A DNA stretch of 64,000 nt, from positions 23,771-87,770 of the forward strand of contig NZ_JAJOMA010000030.1 in the NCBI RefSeq assembly GCF_021129235.1, given 5' to 3'. The DNA comes from Kineosporia mesophila (lineage in GTDB: Bacteria > Actinomycetota > Actinomycetes > Actinomycetales > Kineosporiaceae). Below are positions 32,563 to 40,834 of the stretch, in pieces (position 1 is the stretch's first letter; the number at the start of each line of letters is the position of its first letter). The notes under the pieces were generated by a model, which was given only the letters and a program-made list of their open reading frames with translations, had not been told where the DNA came from and ran no database searches. The position numbers and the translations under genes are program-made.

Positions 32563-33105
32563 GTGAAGATCGCCGTGGTCGTGGGCAACCCCAAGCCCGC
32601 CTCCCGAACTCTGCGCGTGGCGGAGTCCGTCGCCGACGCGATCGAGAAACTGCTGCCCGGCGAGAGCGCCGAGCGTCAGGTGATCGATCTGGCCGACTAC
32701 TCGTCCCGGCTGTTCGAGTGGCCCGAACCGACGCTGGCCGAGCTGAACGACGCGGTCGCCGCCAGCGACGTGCTGGTCGTGGCGTCCCCCACTTACAAGG
32801 CCACCTACACCGGCCTGCTCAAGGCCTTCCTCGACCGCTACCCCAGCAACGGCCTGGGCGGCGTCGTGGCCGTACCGGTGATGACCGGCGCCTCCGCCGA
32901 CCACTCGATGGCCACCGAGGTCAACCTGCGTCCTCTGCTCGTCGAACTGGGGGCCACCGTGCCCTCCCGGGGCCTCTACCTGGTGATGACCAGGATCGCC
33001 GAACTCGACCAGATCACCGCCGAGTGGGGGTCGGCGAACGCCGCGACCCTGGTCCCCGCGATCAGCGGGCGGATCGAGAGCAGGCGGGAGGTCACCCGTG
33101 GCTGA
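32563..33105 (+). CDS. NAD(P)H-dependent FMN reductase (flavodoxin fold)
   Basis: 180 residues, GTG start. The N-terminus MKIAVVVGNPKPASRTLRVA is the FMN phosphate-binding loop of the SsuE/MsuE-type flavodoxin-like reductases. VLVVASPTYKATYTGLLKAF is the second flavin-binding block, and GASADHSMATEVNLRPLLVE follows. These enzymes reduce free FMN with NAD(P)H for a partner oxygenase. The neighbouring gene overlaps by eight bases and encodes a second, unrelated flavin reductase domain. This suggests that the pair serves a two-component flavin monooxygenase encoded elsewhere, perhaps in sulfonate or aromatic metabolism. Regulation is suggested by the promoter/inverted repeat and possible leader peptide upstream. 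Confidence 0.87.
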   Translation: MKIAVVVGNPKPASRTLRVAESVADAIEKLLPGESAERQVIDLADYSSRLFEWPEPTLAELNDAVAASDVLVVASPTYKATYTGLLKAFLDRYPSNGLGGVVAVPVMTGASADHSMATEVNLRPLLVELGATVPSRGLYLVMTRIAELDQITAEWGSANAATLVPAISGRIESRREVTRG

Positions 33106-33616
33106 CAACACCCTCGCCTTCGACGGCGCCCAGTTCCGCAAGGTCGTCGGCGGCTTCGCCTCCGGCATCGTGGTGGTCACCGCGATCAACGACGGCGAGC
33201 CGGTGGGCATGACCTGCCAGTCGTTCTTCAGTCTCTCGCTCGATCCGCCGCTCATCGCCTTCTCCCCCTCGCTGACGTCGTCGAGCTATCCGCGGATCCG
33301 GGAGTCAGGTGCGTTCTGCGTCAACATCCTGGAAGCCGGCCAGGAGGCGCTCTGCAACCAGTTCGCCCGCAGCGGGACGGACAAGTGGCGGGGCGTGGAC
33401 TGGGAGCCCGGAGTGACCGGCAGCCCGCGTCTGGAGGGCGTGCTGGCCTCCATCGACTGCGAGCTGGAGACCGAGTTCGTCACGGGTGACCACTACCTGA
33501 CCGTGGGCCGGGTGCGGTCGCTGCACGCCACGCCGGGCCTGCACCCGCTCCTCTACTTCAACGGCGTCTACCGCCGTCTGCACCCGCACCAGGAGCTCGG
33601 GGCGCGCAGCGCGTAG
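33098..33616 (+). CDS. flavin reductase family protein (HpaC-like)
   Basis: 172 residues, GTG start inside the end of the previous gene. The flavin-reductase split-barrel signatures are FRKVVGGFASGIVVVTAIND, GMTCQSFFSLSLDPPLIAFS, SGAFCVNILEAGQEALCNQF and HPLLYFNGVYRRL. The family supplies reduced FMN or FAD to oxygenase components, or is fused to them. It is cytoplasmic. Having two flavin reductases of different folds in one overlapping pair is unusual. One may use NADPH and the other hand over the flavin, or they may serve different oxygenases. The oxygenase itself is not in the window. Confidence 0.88.
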   Translation: MADNTLAFDGAQFRKVVGGFASGIVVVTAINDGEPVGMTCQSFFSLSLDPPLIAFSPSLTSSSYPRIRESGAFCVNILEAGQEALCNQFARSGTDKWRGVDWEPGVTGSPRLEGVLASIDCELETEFVTGDHYLTVGRVRSLHATPGLHPLLYFNGVYRRLHPHQELGARSA

Positions 33617-33684
33617 GACCTCCCCGGCAGTTGCCCGGCCCGCCCCCGCTGACGGGAACCTCCTGGGTCGGGCAGACTGCCGAC

Positions 33685-34944
33685 ATGGAAGACGACGACG
33701 ACGAGCTGACCATCCTGGTGGGCGCCGCGGAGGGATCTACGGCGCTGGAGCGTGACGGCATGCTGCGTCGGCTGGAGGAAGCGGTCACCCTGGCCGTCGC
33801 GGAGTGCACCAACGAGGGCTACCTGACCAACGGCAGCACCGGCGAAGTCGACATCAGCCTGACCGTCGCGGCGCCCGGCCTGGCCGCGGCCGAGGCGCTC
33901 AGCCTGGTCGGGGACAGCGTCGCGGCGCTGATCAACGACCCGGCCAACCCGGGCTGGGGGCCGTTCTCGGTCAGCGTCACCGGCGAGTCCGAAGACCTGA
34001 CCGAGGGCCTCGACGACGCCACCGACCTACAGGTGCTGGGTGGCTTCGACGATGTCGAGGCCCTGCGCCGGCAGCTGGAGGCGGGCACCCACGACGACAC
34101 CGACGAGGATCTCGACGACCTCGACGACGAGGTCGTGGTGATCGTCACCGGGCCGGACGGGCTGAGCCTGACCGGCATCGAGACCGTCCGGAACACCGAG
34201 GCGGCCCGAGAGCAGCTGCTCGCCGGCGCCGAGCTCCTCACCAGCGTGGAGCTCGACCAGCTGACCGCCCTGGACCTCCAGTCCGAGGACGAGGACGCGC
34301 GCGAGGAGGCCCAGGCCCAGGCGCGCTTCGTGGCCGGGGCCCTGTTCCAGGCCTCGGTGGCCGTGGTGGACCACCTGTTCATCGACCTGGACACGCTGAC
34401 CCGCGACGGCACCACGGAGACCGTGGCCGAGGCCCCGGACGACGTGTTCTTCGTGCTGGGCGGCCTGCCGGAGCGCTACGCCGACCGCTACGACGCGATG
34501 TTCACCCAGCGGTTGATCATCGCCACGGCCGACGTGACGCGGCGGCTGACGGCCGGCTGGGAACCGCTGGCCTGCGTGGCCCACGAGCTGGCCCTGCGCC
34601 TGATCCTCGACGCCGCCGAGGTGGAACTCGACCAGGCCGACGTGGAGCTCGACGAGGGCTGGCGCGAGGCGATCGAGGCCAACCTGTTCGAGGACTCCGA
34701 CCACGAGATCCTCTTCGACCCGCAGACCCCCGACGATGTCGACGACGAGGATCTCCAGGTCGGTGAGGAGTCCGCGCCGATGGGCTTCGTGCACTGGTTC
34801 ACGCCGTTCAACGCCGAGCGGCACCTGCCGCCCTACCTGGTCGAGCTCGTGGAGCTCGACGAGGAGGACGACGAGGACGACGACGAGGTGGACGAGTCCG
34901 GCGAGGACGGCCTGGAGCAGCAGCAGGAGCACCAGCAGCACTGA
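33685..34944 (+). CDS. large acidic protein of unknown function
   Basis: 419 residues from the ATG at 33685 (MEDDDDELTILVGAAEGSTA); an earlier frame start at 33631 lacks support. The protein is strongly acidic throughout, with runs such as DTDEDLDDLDDEVVVIV and a C-terminal EEDDEDDDEVDESGEDG tail followed by Gln/His. Predicted alpha-beta segments alternate with acidic loops (VDISLTVAAPGLAAAEALSL, VVVIVTGPDGLSLTGIETVR). There is no signal peptide, membrane helix or known motif. Acidic tails of this type occur in proteins that bind basic partners or metal ions, but no function can be assigned. A 44-base perfect palindrome lies 10 bases after the stop. Confidence 0.75.
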   Translation: MEDDDDELTILVGAAEGSTALERDGMLRRLEEAVTLAVAECTNEGYLTNGSTGEVDISLTVAAPGLAAAEALSLVGDSVAALINDPANPGWGPFSVSVTGESEDLTEGLDDATDLQVLGGFDDVEALRRQLEAGTHDDTDEDLDDLDDEVVVIVTGPDGLSLTGIETVRNTEAAREQLLAGAELLTSVELDQLTALDLQSEDEDAREEAQAQARFVAGALFQASVAVVDHLFIDLDTLTRDGTTETVAEAPDDVFFVLGGLPERYADRYDAMFTQRLIIATADVTRRLTAGWEPLACVAHELALRLILDAAEVELDQADVELDEGWREAIEANLFEDSDHEILFDPQTPDDVDDEDLQVGEESAPMGFVHWFTPFNAERHLPPYLVELVELDEEDDEDDDEVDESGEDGLEQQQEHQQH

Positions 34945-34954
34945 CGACCCTGGT

Positions 34955-34998
34955 CGTGATCATGCGAACGTTCCCCGGGGAACGTTCGCATGATCACG
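34955..34998. repeat. palindromic intergenic element, copy 6 (perfect 44-base palindrome)
   Basis: Two 22-base arms meet with no loop: CGTGATCATGCGAACGTTCC continues to the centre CCCCGGGG and back. The outer ATGATCACG end is shared with the other copies, but the inner arm is GGGGAACGTTCGC instead of GGGGAGGTTCTGC, so this copy lacks the Shine-Dalgarno sequence. It lies between convergent stops, 10 bases from one and 5 from the other. Confidence 0.92.
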
Positions 34999-35003
34999 GT
35001 CGA

Positions 35004-36608
35004 TCAGGTGTTCTTCCCCACCACGGGCTGCGGCACCGGGTCGCACTTCTTGTCCGATGTCCGGCCCTTCACCCGCGTGGGCAGTGTGCCGTCCTTGAGG
35101 TACGCGGCGACCGCGTCGTCCGTGCAGGCGACGCCGTTCAGTGAGCCGGCGTGGGTGGTACCACCGACCCCCTCGATCAGGGCCGACTTCGGGAAGCGGC
35201 TACGCACCTCGAGTGCCCCCTCGTACGGGGTGGCCGCGTCGAGGGTCTCGGAGATCAGCAGCGTCGCGGGGGCCTTGGAACCGTCGACGACCGGTGCCTT
35301 GCCCACCTCGCTGTCCCAGTAGAGGCAGGGAGCGTTGAACCAGACGTTGGACCAGGTCATGAACGGCGCCTTGGCATCCGTCGCGACCGCGTCCTTCTTC
35401 CACGTCGCCCAGCTCGCCGGCCACTTCACGTCGGAGCACTGGGTGGCCAGATACATCGCGAAACCGTTGTCCTGGCCCGTGCCCTGCGGGTTCGCGTCGT
35501 CGTAGAGCGACTTCAGCGTCTTGGCGTCACCGTCGTGCACCCAGCCGGCGAAGGCGGCCGCCGTCTCCTCCCAGCTGAGCGTGAAATAGCCGGCGCCGAG
35601 GAAGACGTCCGTCCACTCGTCCCCACCGATCTTGCCGCCCGCGGGCTTCTTGTCGAGGGCATGAAGCTGCTTGTAATACTGCTTCTTCACGGCGGCACCG
35701 GTCGAGCCCAGCTTGTAGGTGGCCTTGTTCTTCGCCACCCACTTGAAGAACACGTCCATGTTCGTATCGAAAGCAGTGTCCTGGTCGAGGTTCGCCCGAT
35801 ACCAGACCTTGCGCGGGTCGACCACGCCGTCGAGCACCATCCGCCGGACCCGGGTCGGGTACTGCGTGGCGTAGACCTGACCGAGGTAGCTGCCGTACGA
35901 GAAGCCGTAGAAGTTGATTTTTTTCTGCCCCAGCGCCTTCCGGAGCACGTCCATGTCCTTGACGTTGTCCGTGGTCTTCACGTTGTCCAGCAACGCACCG
36001 CCGGCCTCGGCACAGGCCTTCGCGTAGGCCTTCGTGCGCTTCAGCCAGACCTTTTCGGCCTTGGCCGTCTTCGGCACGTACTGCGGCCGGTCGTAGGCGA
36101 AGTAGCTTCCGTCGCAGCTGAGCGCGGGCTTGCTCGAGCCGACGCCCCGCGGGTCGAACCCGATCCAGTCGTAGGCGTCACCGGCCTGATCCGGCACGTA
36201 CTGACCCAGCGACGAGAGGGTCAGGCCGGAACCGCCCGGGCCGCCCGGGTTGACCAGCATCGCGCCCTGGTACTTGGCCTTCTTCACGGTGTGCCTGACC
36301 CGCGAGACGGCAATCTTGATCTTCTTGCCCCGGGGCTTGTCGTAATCGAGCGGAACCGTCAGGTAGCCGCACTGCGCACCGAGCGACTTCAGGCTGGCAC
36401 TCACGCACTTGCCCCAGGCGATCGGCTTCGGGTCGAACGCCACCTGGGTCACGGCGGTCGACGCCGCGGCCGGTGCGGCGCTCACAGCCGGTGCGGTGCT
36501 CGTCGTGCCGTTCCCGGAATCCTTGGCCCACGCCACCGAGCCCGTCACCGCCGAGGCGGCCACCAGCGCGGCGGAGGCCGTCATGACCACGATCTTCTTG
36601 TTCACCAT
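35004..36608 (-). CDS. secreted tripeptidyl aminopeptidase (alpha/beta hydrolase, TAP family)
   Basis: 534 residues. A signal peptide (KKIVVMTASAALVAASAVTG) leads into the S33-like hydrolase: oxyanion region AMLVNPGGPGGSGLTLSSLG, DWIGFDPRGVGSSKPALSCD, and nucleophile elbow INFYGFSYGSYLGQVYA with the Ser. A cap region follows, and the TAP C-terminal domain carries ISETLDAATPYEGALEVRSR (Asp) and GVGGTTHAGSLNGVACTDDA (His), completing the triad. Related Streptomyces Tap/SlpD enzymes release N-terminal tripeptides from secreted proteins. Cysteines in the mature part suggest disulfides, as expected outside the cell. The start is ATG with a weak AGAGGG upstream. It is convergent with the acidic protein gene across element copy 6. 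Confidence 0.9.
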   Translation of the reverse strand: MVNKKIVVMTASAALVAASAVTGSVAWAKDSGNGTTSTAPAVSAAPAAASTAVTQVAFDPKPIAWGKCVSASLKSLGAQCGYLTVPLDYDKPRGKKIKIAVSRVRHTVKKAKYQGAMLVNPGGPGGSGLTLSSLGQYVPDQAGDAYDWIGFDPRGVGSSKPALSCDGSYFAYDRPQYVPKTAKAEKVWLKRTKAYAKACAEAGGALLDNVKTTDNVKDMDVLRKALGQKKINFYGFSYGSYLGQVYATQYPTRVRRMVLDGVVDPRKVWYRANLDQDTAFDTNMDVFFKWVAKNKATYKLGSTGAAVKKQYYKQLHALDKKPAGGKIGGDEWTDVFLGAGYFTLSWEETAAAFAGWVHDGDAKTLKSLYDDANPQGTGQDNGFAMYLATQCSDVKWPASWATWKKDAVATDAKAPFMTWSNVWFNAPCLYWDSEVGKAPVVDGSKAPATLLISETLDAATPYEGALEVRSRFPKSALIEGVGGTTHAGSLNGVACTDDAVAAYLKDGTLPTRVKGRTSDKKCDPVPQPVVGKNT

Positions 36609-36738
36609 CTGCCCTCTTGATCGCCTTCAGCCCGCTTCGTCACCCGGCCGAGTGTTCCGTCGTCGTGTCCGGTTGGCAATAGAAGCCCACCCTGCGCTGT
36701 GGTATGGATCACCATTGAGGACGCGGGTGGGCACGAAC

Positions 36739-36793
36739 CGGAATCGGCATTCCGCTCTCGGGTACGGTGGCGCGTAGCGGAATCACAGTTCCG
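36739..36793. promoter_or_regulatory. two tandem CGGAAT-type operators upstream of the MFS-tetR unit
   Basis: Two 16-base palindromes: CGGAATCGGCATTCCG (36739-36754) and CGGAATCACAGTTCCG (36778-36793), with centres 39 bases apart. The second ends 21 bases before the MFS start. Size and placement fit binding sites for the TetR-type repressor encoded as the second gene of the same unit (autoregulation, inferred). Confidence 0.6.
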
Positions 36794-36814
36794 TTTCGAA
36801 TGACAAGGAGCATG

Positions 36815-38332
36815 ATGCGGGCCCCCGTACCCGAGACCGGAATCCCGGGCGAACACCACCGGCGCACTCCCCCGGGCGTCACCTTCGCCGTCCTCACCCT
36901 CGCAGTAGGCACTTTCACCCTGCTCCAGTCGCTCGTCATCCCGGTGATGGCGACCATCCAGCACGACCTCGGCACCACCCAGGCCGGCGTCACCTGGGTC
37001 CTGACCGCCTACTTGCTGTCCGCCTCGGTGGCCACCCCGATCATGGGACGCCTGGGTGACCTGATCGGCAAGGAAAGGGTTTTCGTCGCCACGCTGATGG
37101 CGCTGGCGATCGGCTCGCTGCTCGCGGCCCTGGCCCCGAACCTGGCCGTGATGATCGTCGCCCGGGTGGTCCAGGGCCTGGGAGGGGGCGCCCTGCCCCT
37201 GGCCTTCGGCATCATCCGCGACGAGTACCCCGCCCACCGCGTCACCGGCGCGGTCGGCAGCCTGGCCTCCCTGACCGCGGTCGGCAGCGGCCTCGGCCTG
37301 GTGCTGGCCGGCCCGATCGTCGACGCGCTGAGCTACCGCTGGCTGTTCTGGATCCCGATGATCATGACCGCGGGCGCGGCGGTGGCAGCCCACTTCCTGA
37401 TTCCGGCCTCCCCGGTGCGATCGGCCGGCCGGATCTCCTGGCGCCCGGCGCTGCTGCTGTCCGGCTGGCTGGTCTGCCTGCTGCTGGCGCTCAGCCAGGC
37501 CTCGTCCTGGGGCTGGCTGTCACCGGCGGTCCTCGGCCTGACCGCCGCCTCGGCGGTACTCGCCGGGCTCTGGGTCCTGTCCGAGACCCGCGCCACCACA
37601 CCGCTGATCGACATGCGGATGATGCGCCTGCGGCCGGTCTGGACGGCGAACCTGGTGGCCCTGCTGCTGGGCGTGGCAATGTACGCGGTGTTCGGCTTCC
37701 TGCCGCAGCTGCTGCAGACTCCGACCGGGGCGGGCTACGGCTTCGGCGCCGGCATCACCCTGTCCGGCCTGCTGCTGGCGCCGCAGTGCCTCGTGCAGCT
37801 GCCCACCGGCATCCTGTCCGGCAACCTCTCCGCCCGTTACGGCGGCAAGTGGTTCACCGTGCTCGGATGCGCGATCACCACCCTGTCGATGGTGATGTTC
37901 GCCTTCGCCCACGACCACGTGTGGCAGATCCTCCTCGGCTGCGCCCTCTTCGGATTCGGTATGGGCTGGGTCTTCTCGGCGATGTCCGGGCTGATCGTGC
38001 AGGGCGTGCCGCAGGAGCAGACCGGGGTGGCGAGCGGCATGAACGCCAACATCCGCACCATCGGTGGCGCCATCGGCTCGGCCGTGATGGCCAGTGTGGT
38101 CACCGCCCACGCCGGGGCCGGCGGGTTCCCGGAGGAGTCCGGGTACACGCTCGGTTTCGCGCTGCTCACCGGGGCTCTCGTGCTGGCCACACTGGCCGGG
38201 CTGCTGATCCCCGACCTGCGACCGAAGGTGCGGGCCGTGACCACGGCGCGCACCTCGTCCGTCAACCAGACCGAAACCCCGGAACTCGCACTGGTCGCGG
38301 GCGGTACGCTCGTGGTCGATGAACGGGATTGA
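36815..38332 (+). CDS. MFS multidrug exporter, DHA2 family (14 helices)
   Basis: 505 residues from the second of two adjacent ATGs, which has AAGGAG four bases upstream. There are fourteen predicted membrane helices. Motif A is in GRLGDLIGKERVFVA, the antiporter motif C region is GSGLGLVLAGPIVDALSYRW, and DHA2 features include TWVLTAYLLSASVATPIMG. Proteins of this family expel hydrophobic drugs in exchange for protons. The gene overlaps the following tetR gene by 14 bases and is preceded by paired palindromic operators, the standard layout of a drug- or metabolite-induced pump. The substrate is unknown. Confidence 0.92.
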   Translation: MRAPVPETGIPGEHHRRTPPGVTFAVLTLAVGTFTLLQSLVIPVMATIQHDLGTTQAGVTWVLTAYLLSASVATPIMGRLGDLIGKERVFVATLMALAIGSLLAALAPNLAVMIVARVVQGLGGGALPLAFGIIRDEYPAHRVTGAVGSLASLTAVGSGLGLVLAGPIVDALSYRWLFWIPMIMTAGAAVAAHFLIPASPVRSAGRISWRPALLLSGWLVCLLLALSQASSWGWLSPAVLGLTAASAVLAGLWVLSETRATTPLIDMRMMRLRPVWTANLVALLLGVAMYAVFGFLPQLLQTPTGAGYGFGAGITLSGLLLAPQCLVQLPTGILSGNLSARYGGKWFTVLGCAITTLSMVMFAFAHDHVWQILLGCALFGFGMGWVFSAMSGLIVQGVPQEQTGVASGMNANIRTIGGAIGSAVMASVVTAHAGAGGFPEESGYTLGFALLTGALVLATLAGLLIPDLRPKVRAVTTARTSSVNQTETPELALVAGGTLVVDERD

Positions 38333-38972
38333 CGCTCCAGCCGTGGGGGCCACCGAGCGCCCGATGCGCAGGGACGCGGCGCGTAATTCGGAGGCCGTGC
38401 TGGCCGCGGCCCGGGACGTGATCTCCGAGTCCGGCGTCGAAGCCAGCATGGAGCAGATCGCCTCGCGGGCCGGCGTCGGCGTCGGCACGCTGTACCGGCA
38501 CTACCCGAACAAGCAGACCCTGGTCGACGAGCTGGTCCGGATCATCCTGGACGAGCTGATCAGTACCGCCCGGGCCGGGCTGGAAGACGAGCACGGCAAC
38601 GGGCTGGAGACCTTCCTGCGGGCCTTCGGCCGTTCCCTGGCCCGGCATCACGGTTACTCGGCCAAGCTGTTCAGTCCGGGCAACGAGAGCCATCAGCAAC
38701 AGCTCAACGCGCTGATCGCCGACCTGCACGCCCAGGCCTTCGCCCACGGCCGGATCGGCGCCGGCGTCGAGTTCGGTGACGTCCGGGCCTTGATGTGGGC
38801 CCTGCGCGGGATTGTCGCGGTGACCGGGCAGAGCGCTCCGGACGCCTGGCAGCGTCACCTCGACCTGCACTTGGCCGCCCTGCGCATCGACCCGGTGCCG
38901 AGCACCCGGCCGGCGATCAGCGACGAGCAGTTGCAGCGCATCGCCGACGCGCAGAAGCGCCCGCAGAGATGA
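38319..38972 (+). CDS. TetR/AcrR-family repressor of the MFS pump
   Basis: 217 residues; its ATG lies inside the end of the pump gene, so the two are co-translated. The N-terminal helix-turn-helix reads SMEQIASRAGVGVGTLYRHYPNKQTLVDEL, the TetR signature. The C-terminal ligand domain contains RSLARHHGYSAKLFSPGNES and is unlike characterised members. It most likely represses its own operon through the two CGGAAT palindromes and is released by a pump substrate. A hairpin terminator follows. Confidence 0.92.
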   Translation: MNGIDAPAVGATERPMRRDAARNSEAVLAAARDVISESGVEASMEQIASRAGVGVGTLYRHYPNKQTLVDELVRIILDELISTARAGLEDEHGNGLETFLRAFGRSLARHHGYSAKLFSPGNESHQQQLNALIADLHAQAFAHGRIGAGVEFGDVRALMWALRGIVAVTGQSAPDAWQRHLDLHLAALRIDPVPSTRPAISDEQLQRIADAQKRPQR

Positions 38973-38976
38973 CGAG

Positions 38977-39009
38977 AACTGGCCGGCACCCCGAGGGGGC
39001 CGGCCAGTT
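38977..39009. terminator. bidirectional hairpin between tetR and cheX
   Basis: Inverted arms AACTGGCCGGC (38977-38987) and GCCGGCCAGTT (38999-39009), with additional C/G pairing inside. It sits between the convergent tetR and cheX stops and can terminate both. Confidence 0.75.
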
Positions 39010-39014
39010 TCGGG

Positions 39015-39533
39015 TCAGACCCCGACCTCCGCCGAGTGCTGCGCGGACCCGGAGGGCCAGCGGGTCTTCGCATCGGCCGAGTGCAGCGGCATCACCACGA
39101 GTTCCATCACGTTGCCGAGCAGGCTCGCCCCGGCCCGGATCGCGTCCGGCGAGTCGCCCTCGTGCTCGAAGGCGAGCTGCGGGGCGGGCAGCGACAACTG
39201 CCCGTTGTGACACAGCAGCGACTTCACGTTGCCCGCCGCGATGTTGCCGAGTTCGGCGATCACGTCGAGCATGTCGTCCGGCGCCGGTTCGGCCACCCCC
39301 AGCAGCGTTGCCGCGAGCGTCGTGATCAGGTTGCCCTCGGCGCGCACGTCGACCCCCAGGAACGAACCGTCCTGCGGGTCCTGGATCACCAGGCGCGACA
39401 CCGCGAGGCCGACGGCCGCCGGCAGCGGCTCCGCCGTCGGCTCGGCCTGCTCGCCGAGGACGGAGGCGATCATCTCGACGAGCAGCATCTCCAGATCAGG
39501 CTGGGCCGCAGCCAGTTCAGCGGGATCGATCAT
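39015..39533 (-). CDS. CheX/CheC-like chemotaxis phosphatase
   Basis: 172 residues from the ATG at 39533, with GGAG four bases upstream. The first half has LEMLLVEMIASVLGEQAEP. The key stretch is DMLDVIAELGNIAAGNVKSL, matching the ExxN(xx)G phosphatase motif of CheX/CheC proteins, which dephosphorylate CheY-P. Only one such motif is seen, as in CheX. The start overlaps the cheR stop as ATGA. It is the last gene of the cheY-cheR-cheX group and would reset CheY in place of CheZ. Confidence 0.8.
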   Translation of the reverse strand: MIDPAELAAAQPDLEMLLVEMIASVLGEQAEPTAEPLPAAVGLAVSRLVIQDPQDGSFLGVDVRAEGNLITTLAATLLGVAEPAPDDMLDVIAELGNIAAGNVKSLLCHNGQLSLPAPQLAFEHEGDSPDAIRAGASLLGNVMELVVMPLHSADAKTRWPSGSAQHSAEVGV

Positions 39534-40357
39534 GATGCTCCATTTCCCAGGTGCTGGAACACGACCGCGCGGTCCACGTCCACGCGCTTCCAGTTGGGGC
39601 CCAGCGACGGAGCGGTCTCGGCGCCCCCCAGCACCAGGTAACCGCCCGGACGCAGCACCGACCGGCAGTTCTCGATCACGCGCTTCTTCGTGGGCGGATC
39701 GAAGTAGATCAGCACGTTCCGCAGAAAGATGATGTCGCACTGCGGATGACCGATGGGCGGCTGGGCCAGGTTGCCCCACTTGAAGGTCGCCAGGTCGCGA
39801 ACCTCCTTCTTCAGCACCCAGTCCCGGCCGACCTGGTCGAAGTACTTGACCAGGTAGGGAACCCGCAGGCCGCGGTTGATCTCCAGCTGCGAGTACTTAC
39901 CCGCGCTGGCCCGCTCGACCATCTTGTGCGAGATGTCGGTGCCGACGATCTTGGCGTCGAAACCCGGGTTCCGGGGCAGCCAGTCGAGCAGCAGCATGGC
40001 CAGCGAGTAGCCCTCCTGCCCGGAGGAGCAGGCGGCCGACCAGACGGTGATCTTCTTGGTCAGCGAGGTCTTGGCGACGTCCGGCAGCAGCTGCTTGGTG
40101 AAAACGTCGAAAGGGGCCGTGTCCCGGAACCACAGGGTCTCATTGGTGGTGAGCGCGTCGATGACCGAGTCGATCAGCTTCTGGTCGCCCCGGCGCAGCC
40201 GGCTGACGAACGCAGCAAGATCGCTCTCCCCGCTGATCCGCATCAGCGGCACCAGTCGGGACTCCACCAGGTACTCCTTGCCAGGCTGCAGATCAATGGC
40301 ACTGCGCTGGCGCACCAGGTCGGCCACGAAGGCGAAGTCCGTGGTCGCGATACTCAT
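39530..40357 (-). CDS. cheR: chemotaxis protein methyltransferase CheR
   Basis: 275 residues. The N-terminal helical domain (FVADLVRQRSAIDLQPGKEY, with ALTTNETLWFRDTAPFDVF as the conserved NETxFFRD-type block) is followed by the SAM-binding methyltransferase domain: VWSAACSSGQEGYSLAMLLL, KIVGTDISHKMVERASAGKY and CDIIFLRNVLIYFDPPTKKR. It adds methyl groups to glutamates of chemoreceptors for adaptation. No C-terminal receptor-docking tail or cheB is present nearby. It lies 43 bases downstream of cheY and overlaps cheX. Confidence 0.93.
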   Translation of the reverse strand: MSIATTDFAFVADLVRQRSAIDLQPGKEYLVESRLVPLMRISGESDLAAFVSRLRRGDQKLIDSVIDALTTNETLWFRDTAPFDVFTKQLLPDVAKTSLTKKITVWSAACSSGQEGYSLAMLLLDWLPRNPGFDAKIVGTDISHKMVERASAGKYSQLEINRGLRVPYLVKYFDQVGRDWVLKKEVRDLATFKWGNLAQPPIGHPQCDIIFLRNVLIYFDPPTKKRVIENCRSVLRPGGYLVLGGAETAPSLGPNWKRVDVDRAVVFQHLGNGAS

Positions 40358-40400
40358 CGGCGAGATCTCCCTTCACCCACTGCTAGCTCTTCCGGTGCGC

Positions 40401-40772
40401 TCATCGCTCGATCAGTCCCAGCATCTCCAGCTTCTCGGCAATGACCTCGTCGGTGAACGGCTTGATCACGTACTCGTGCGCACCGGCGGCGAGTGCCCGC
40501 ACGATGTTGTTCTGTTCGCTCTCGGTGGTGACCATCATCAGCACCACGTCCCGGTACTCCGGGTTCTGCCGGACCTTCTTGATGAAGGTCAGCCCGTCCA
40601 TGACCGGCATGTTCCAGTCCACGAGCGCGACCTCCGGACGGGCCCCGGCGTCGAGCGCGGCCAGGGCCTCCGCTCCGTCTCCGGCCTGAACCACGTCGAA
40701 GTTCAGGTTGGTGAGGAGTTTGGTCAGGATGGTCCGCATCACCCGCGAGTCGTCGACGACTAGTGCCTGCAT
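40401..40772 (-). CDS. cheY: single-domain response regulator CheY
   Basis: 123 residues from the ATG at 40772. The receiver domain is complete: acidic pair in ALVVDDSRVMRTILTKLL, phospho-acceptor Asp in VALVDWNMPVMDGLTFI near residue 54, Thr in LMMVTTESEQNNIVRAL and Lys in EYVIKPFTDEVIAEKL. No output domain is present. In chemotaxis the phosphorylated form binds the flagellar switch. Its neighbours cheR and cheX and a receptor gene just upstream support this rather than another single-domain regulator. The kinase CheA and coupling protein CheW are not in the window. Confidence 0.93.
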   Translation of the reverse strand: MQALVVDDSRVMRTILTKLLTNLNFDVVQAGDGAEALAALDAGARPEVALVDWNMPVMDGLTFIKKVRQNPEYRDVVLMMVTTESEQNNIVRALAAGAHEYVIKPFTDEVIAEKLEMLGLIER

Positions 40773-40834
40773 GATCCGCCTATCTCTCTTCATGCTGATC
40801 TCAGCTGGTGGGATTTCGGTTGCACTTCAGTGGT

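Noticed and set aside
34955..34998. GAACGTTC in copy 6 as a LexA (SOS) box
   Set aside because: The actinobacterial SOS box needs GAAC and GTTC separated by four bases; here they abut, and the site lies between two stop codons, not in a promoter.
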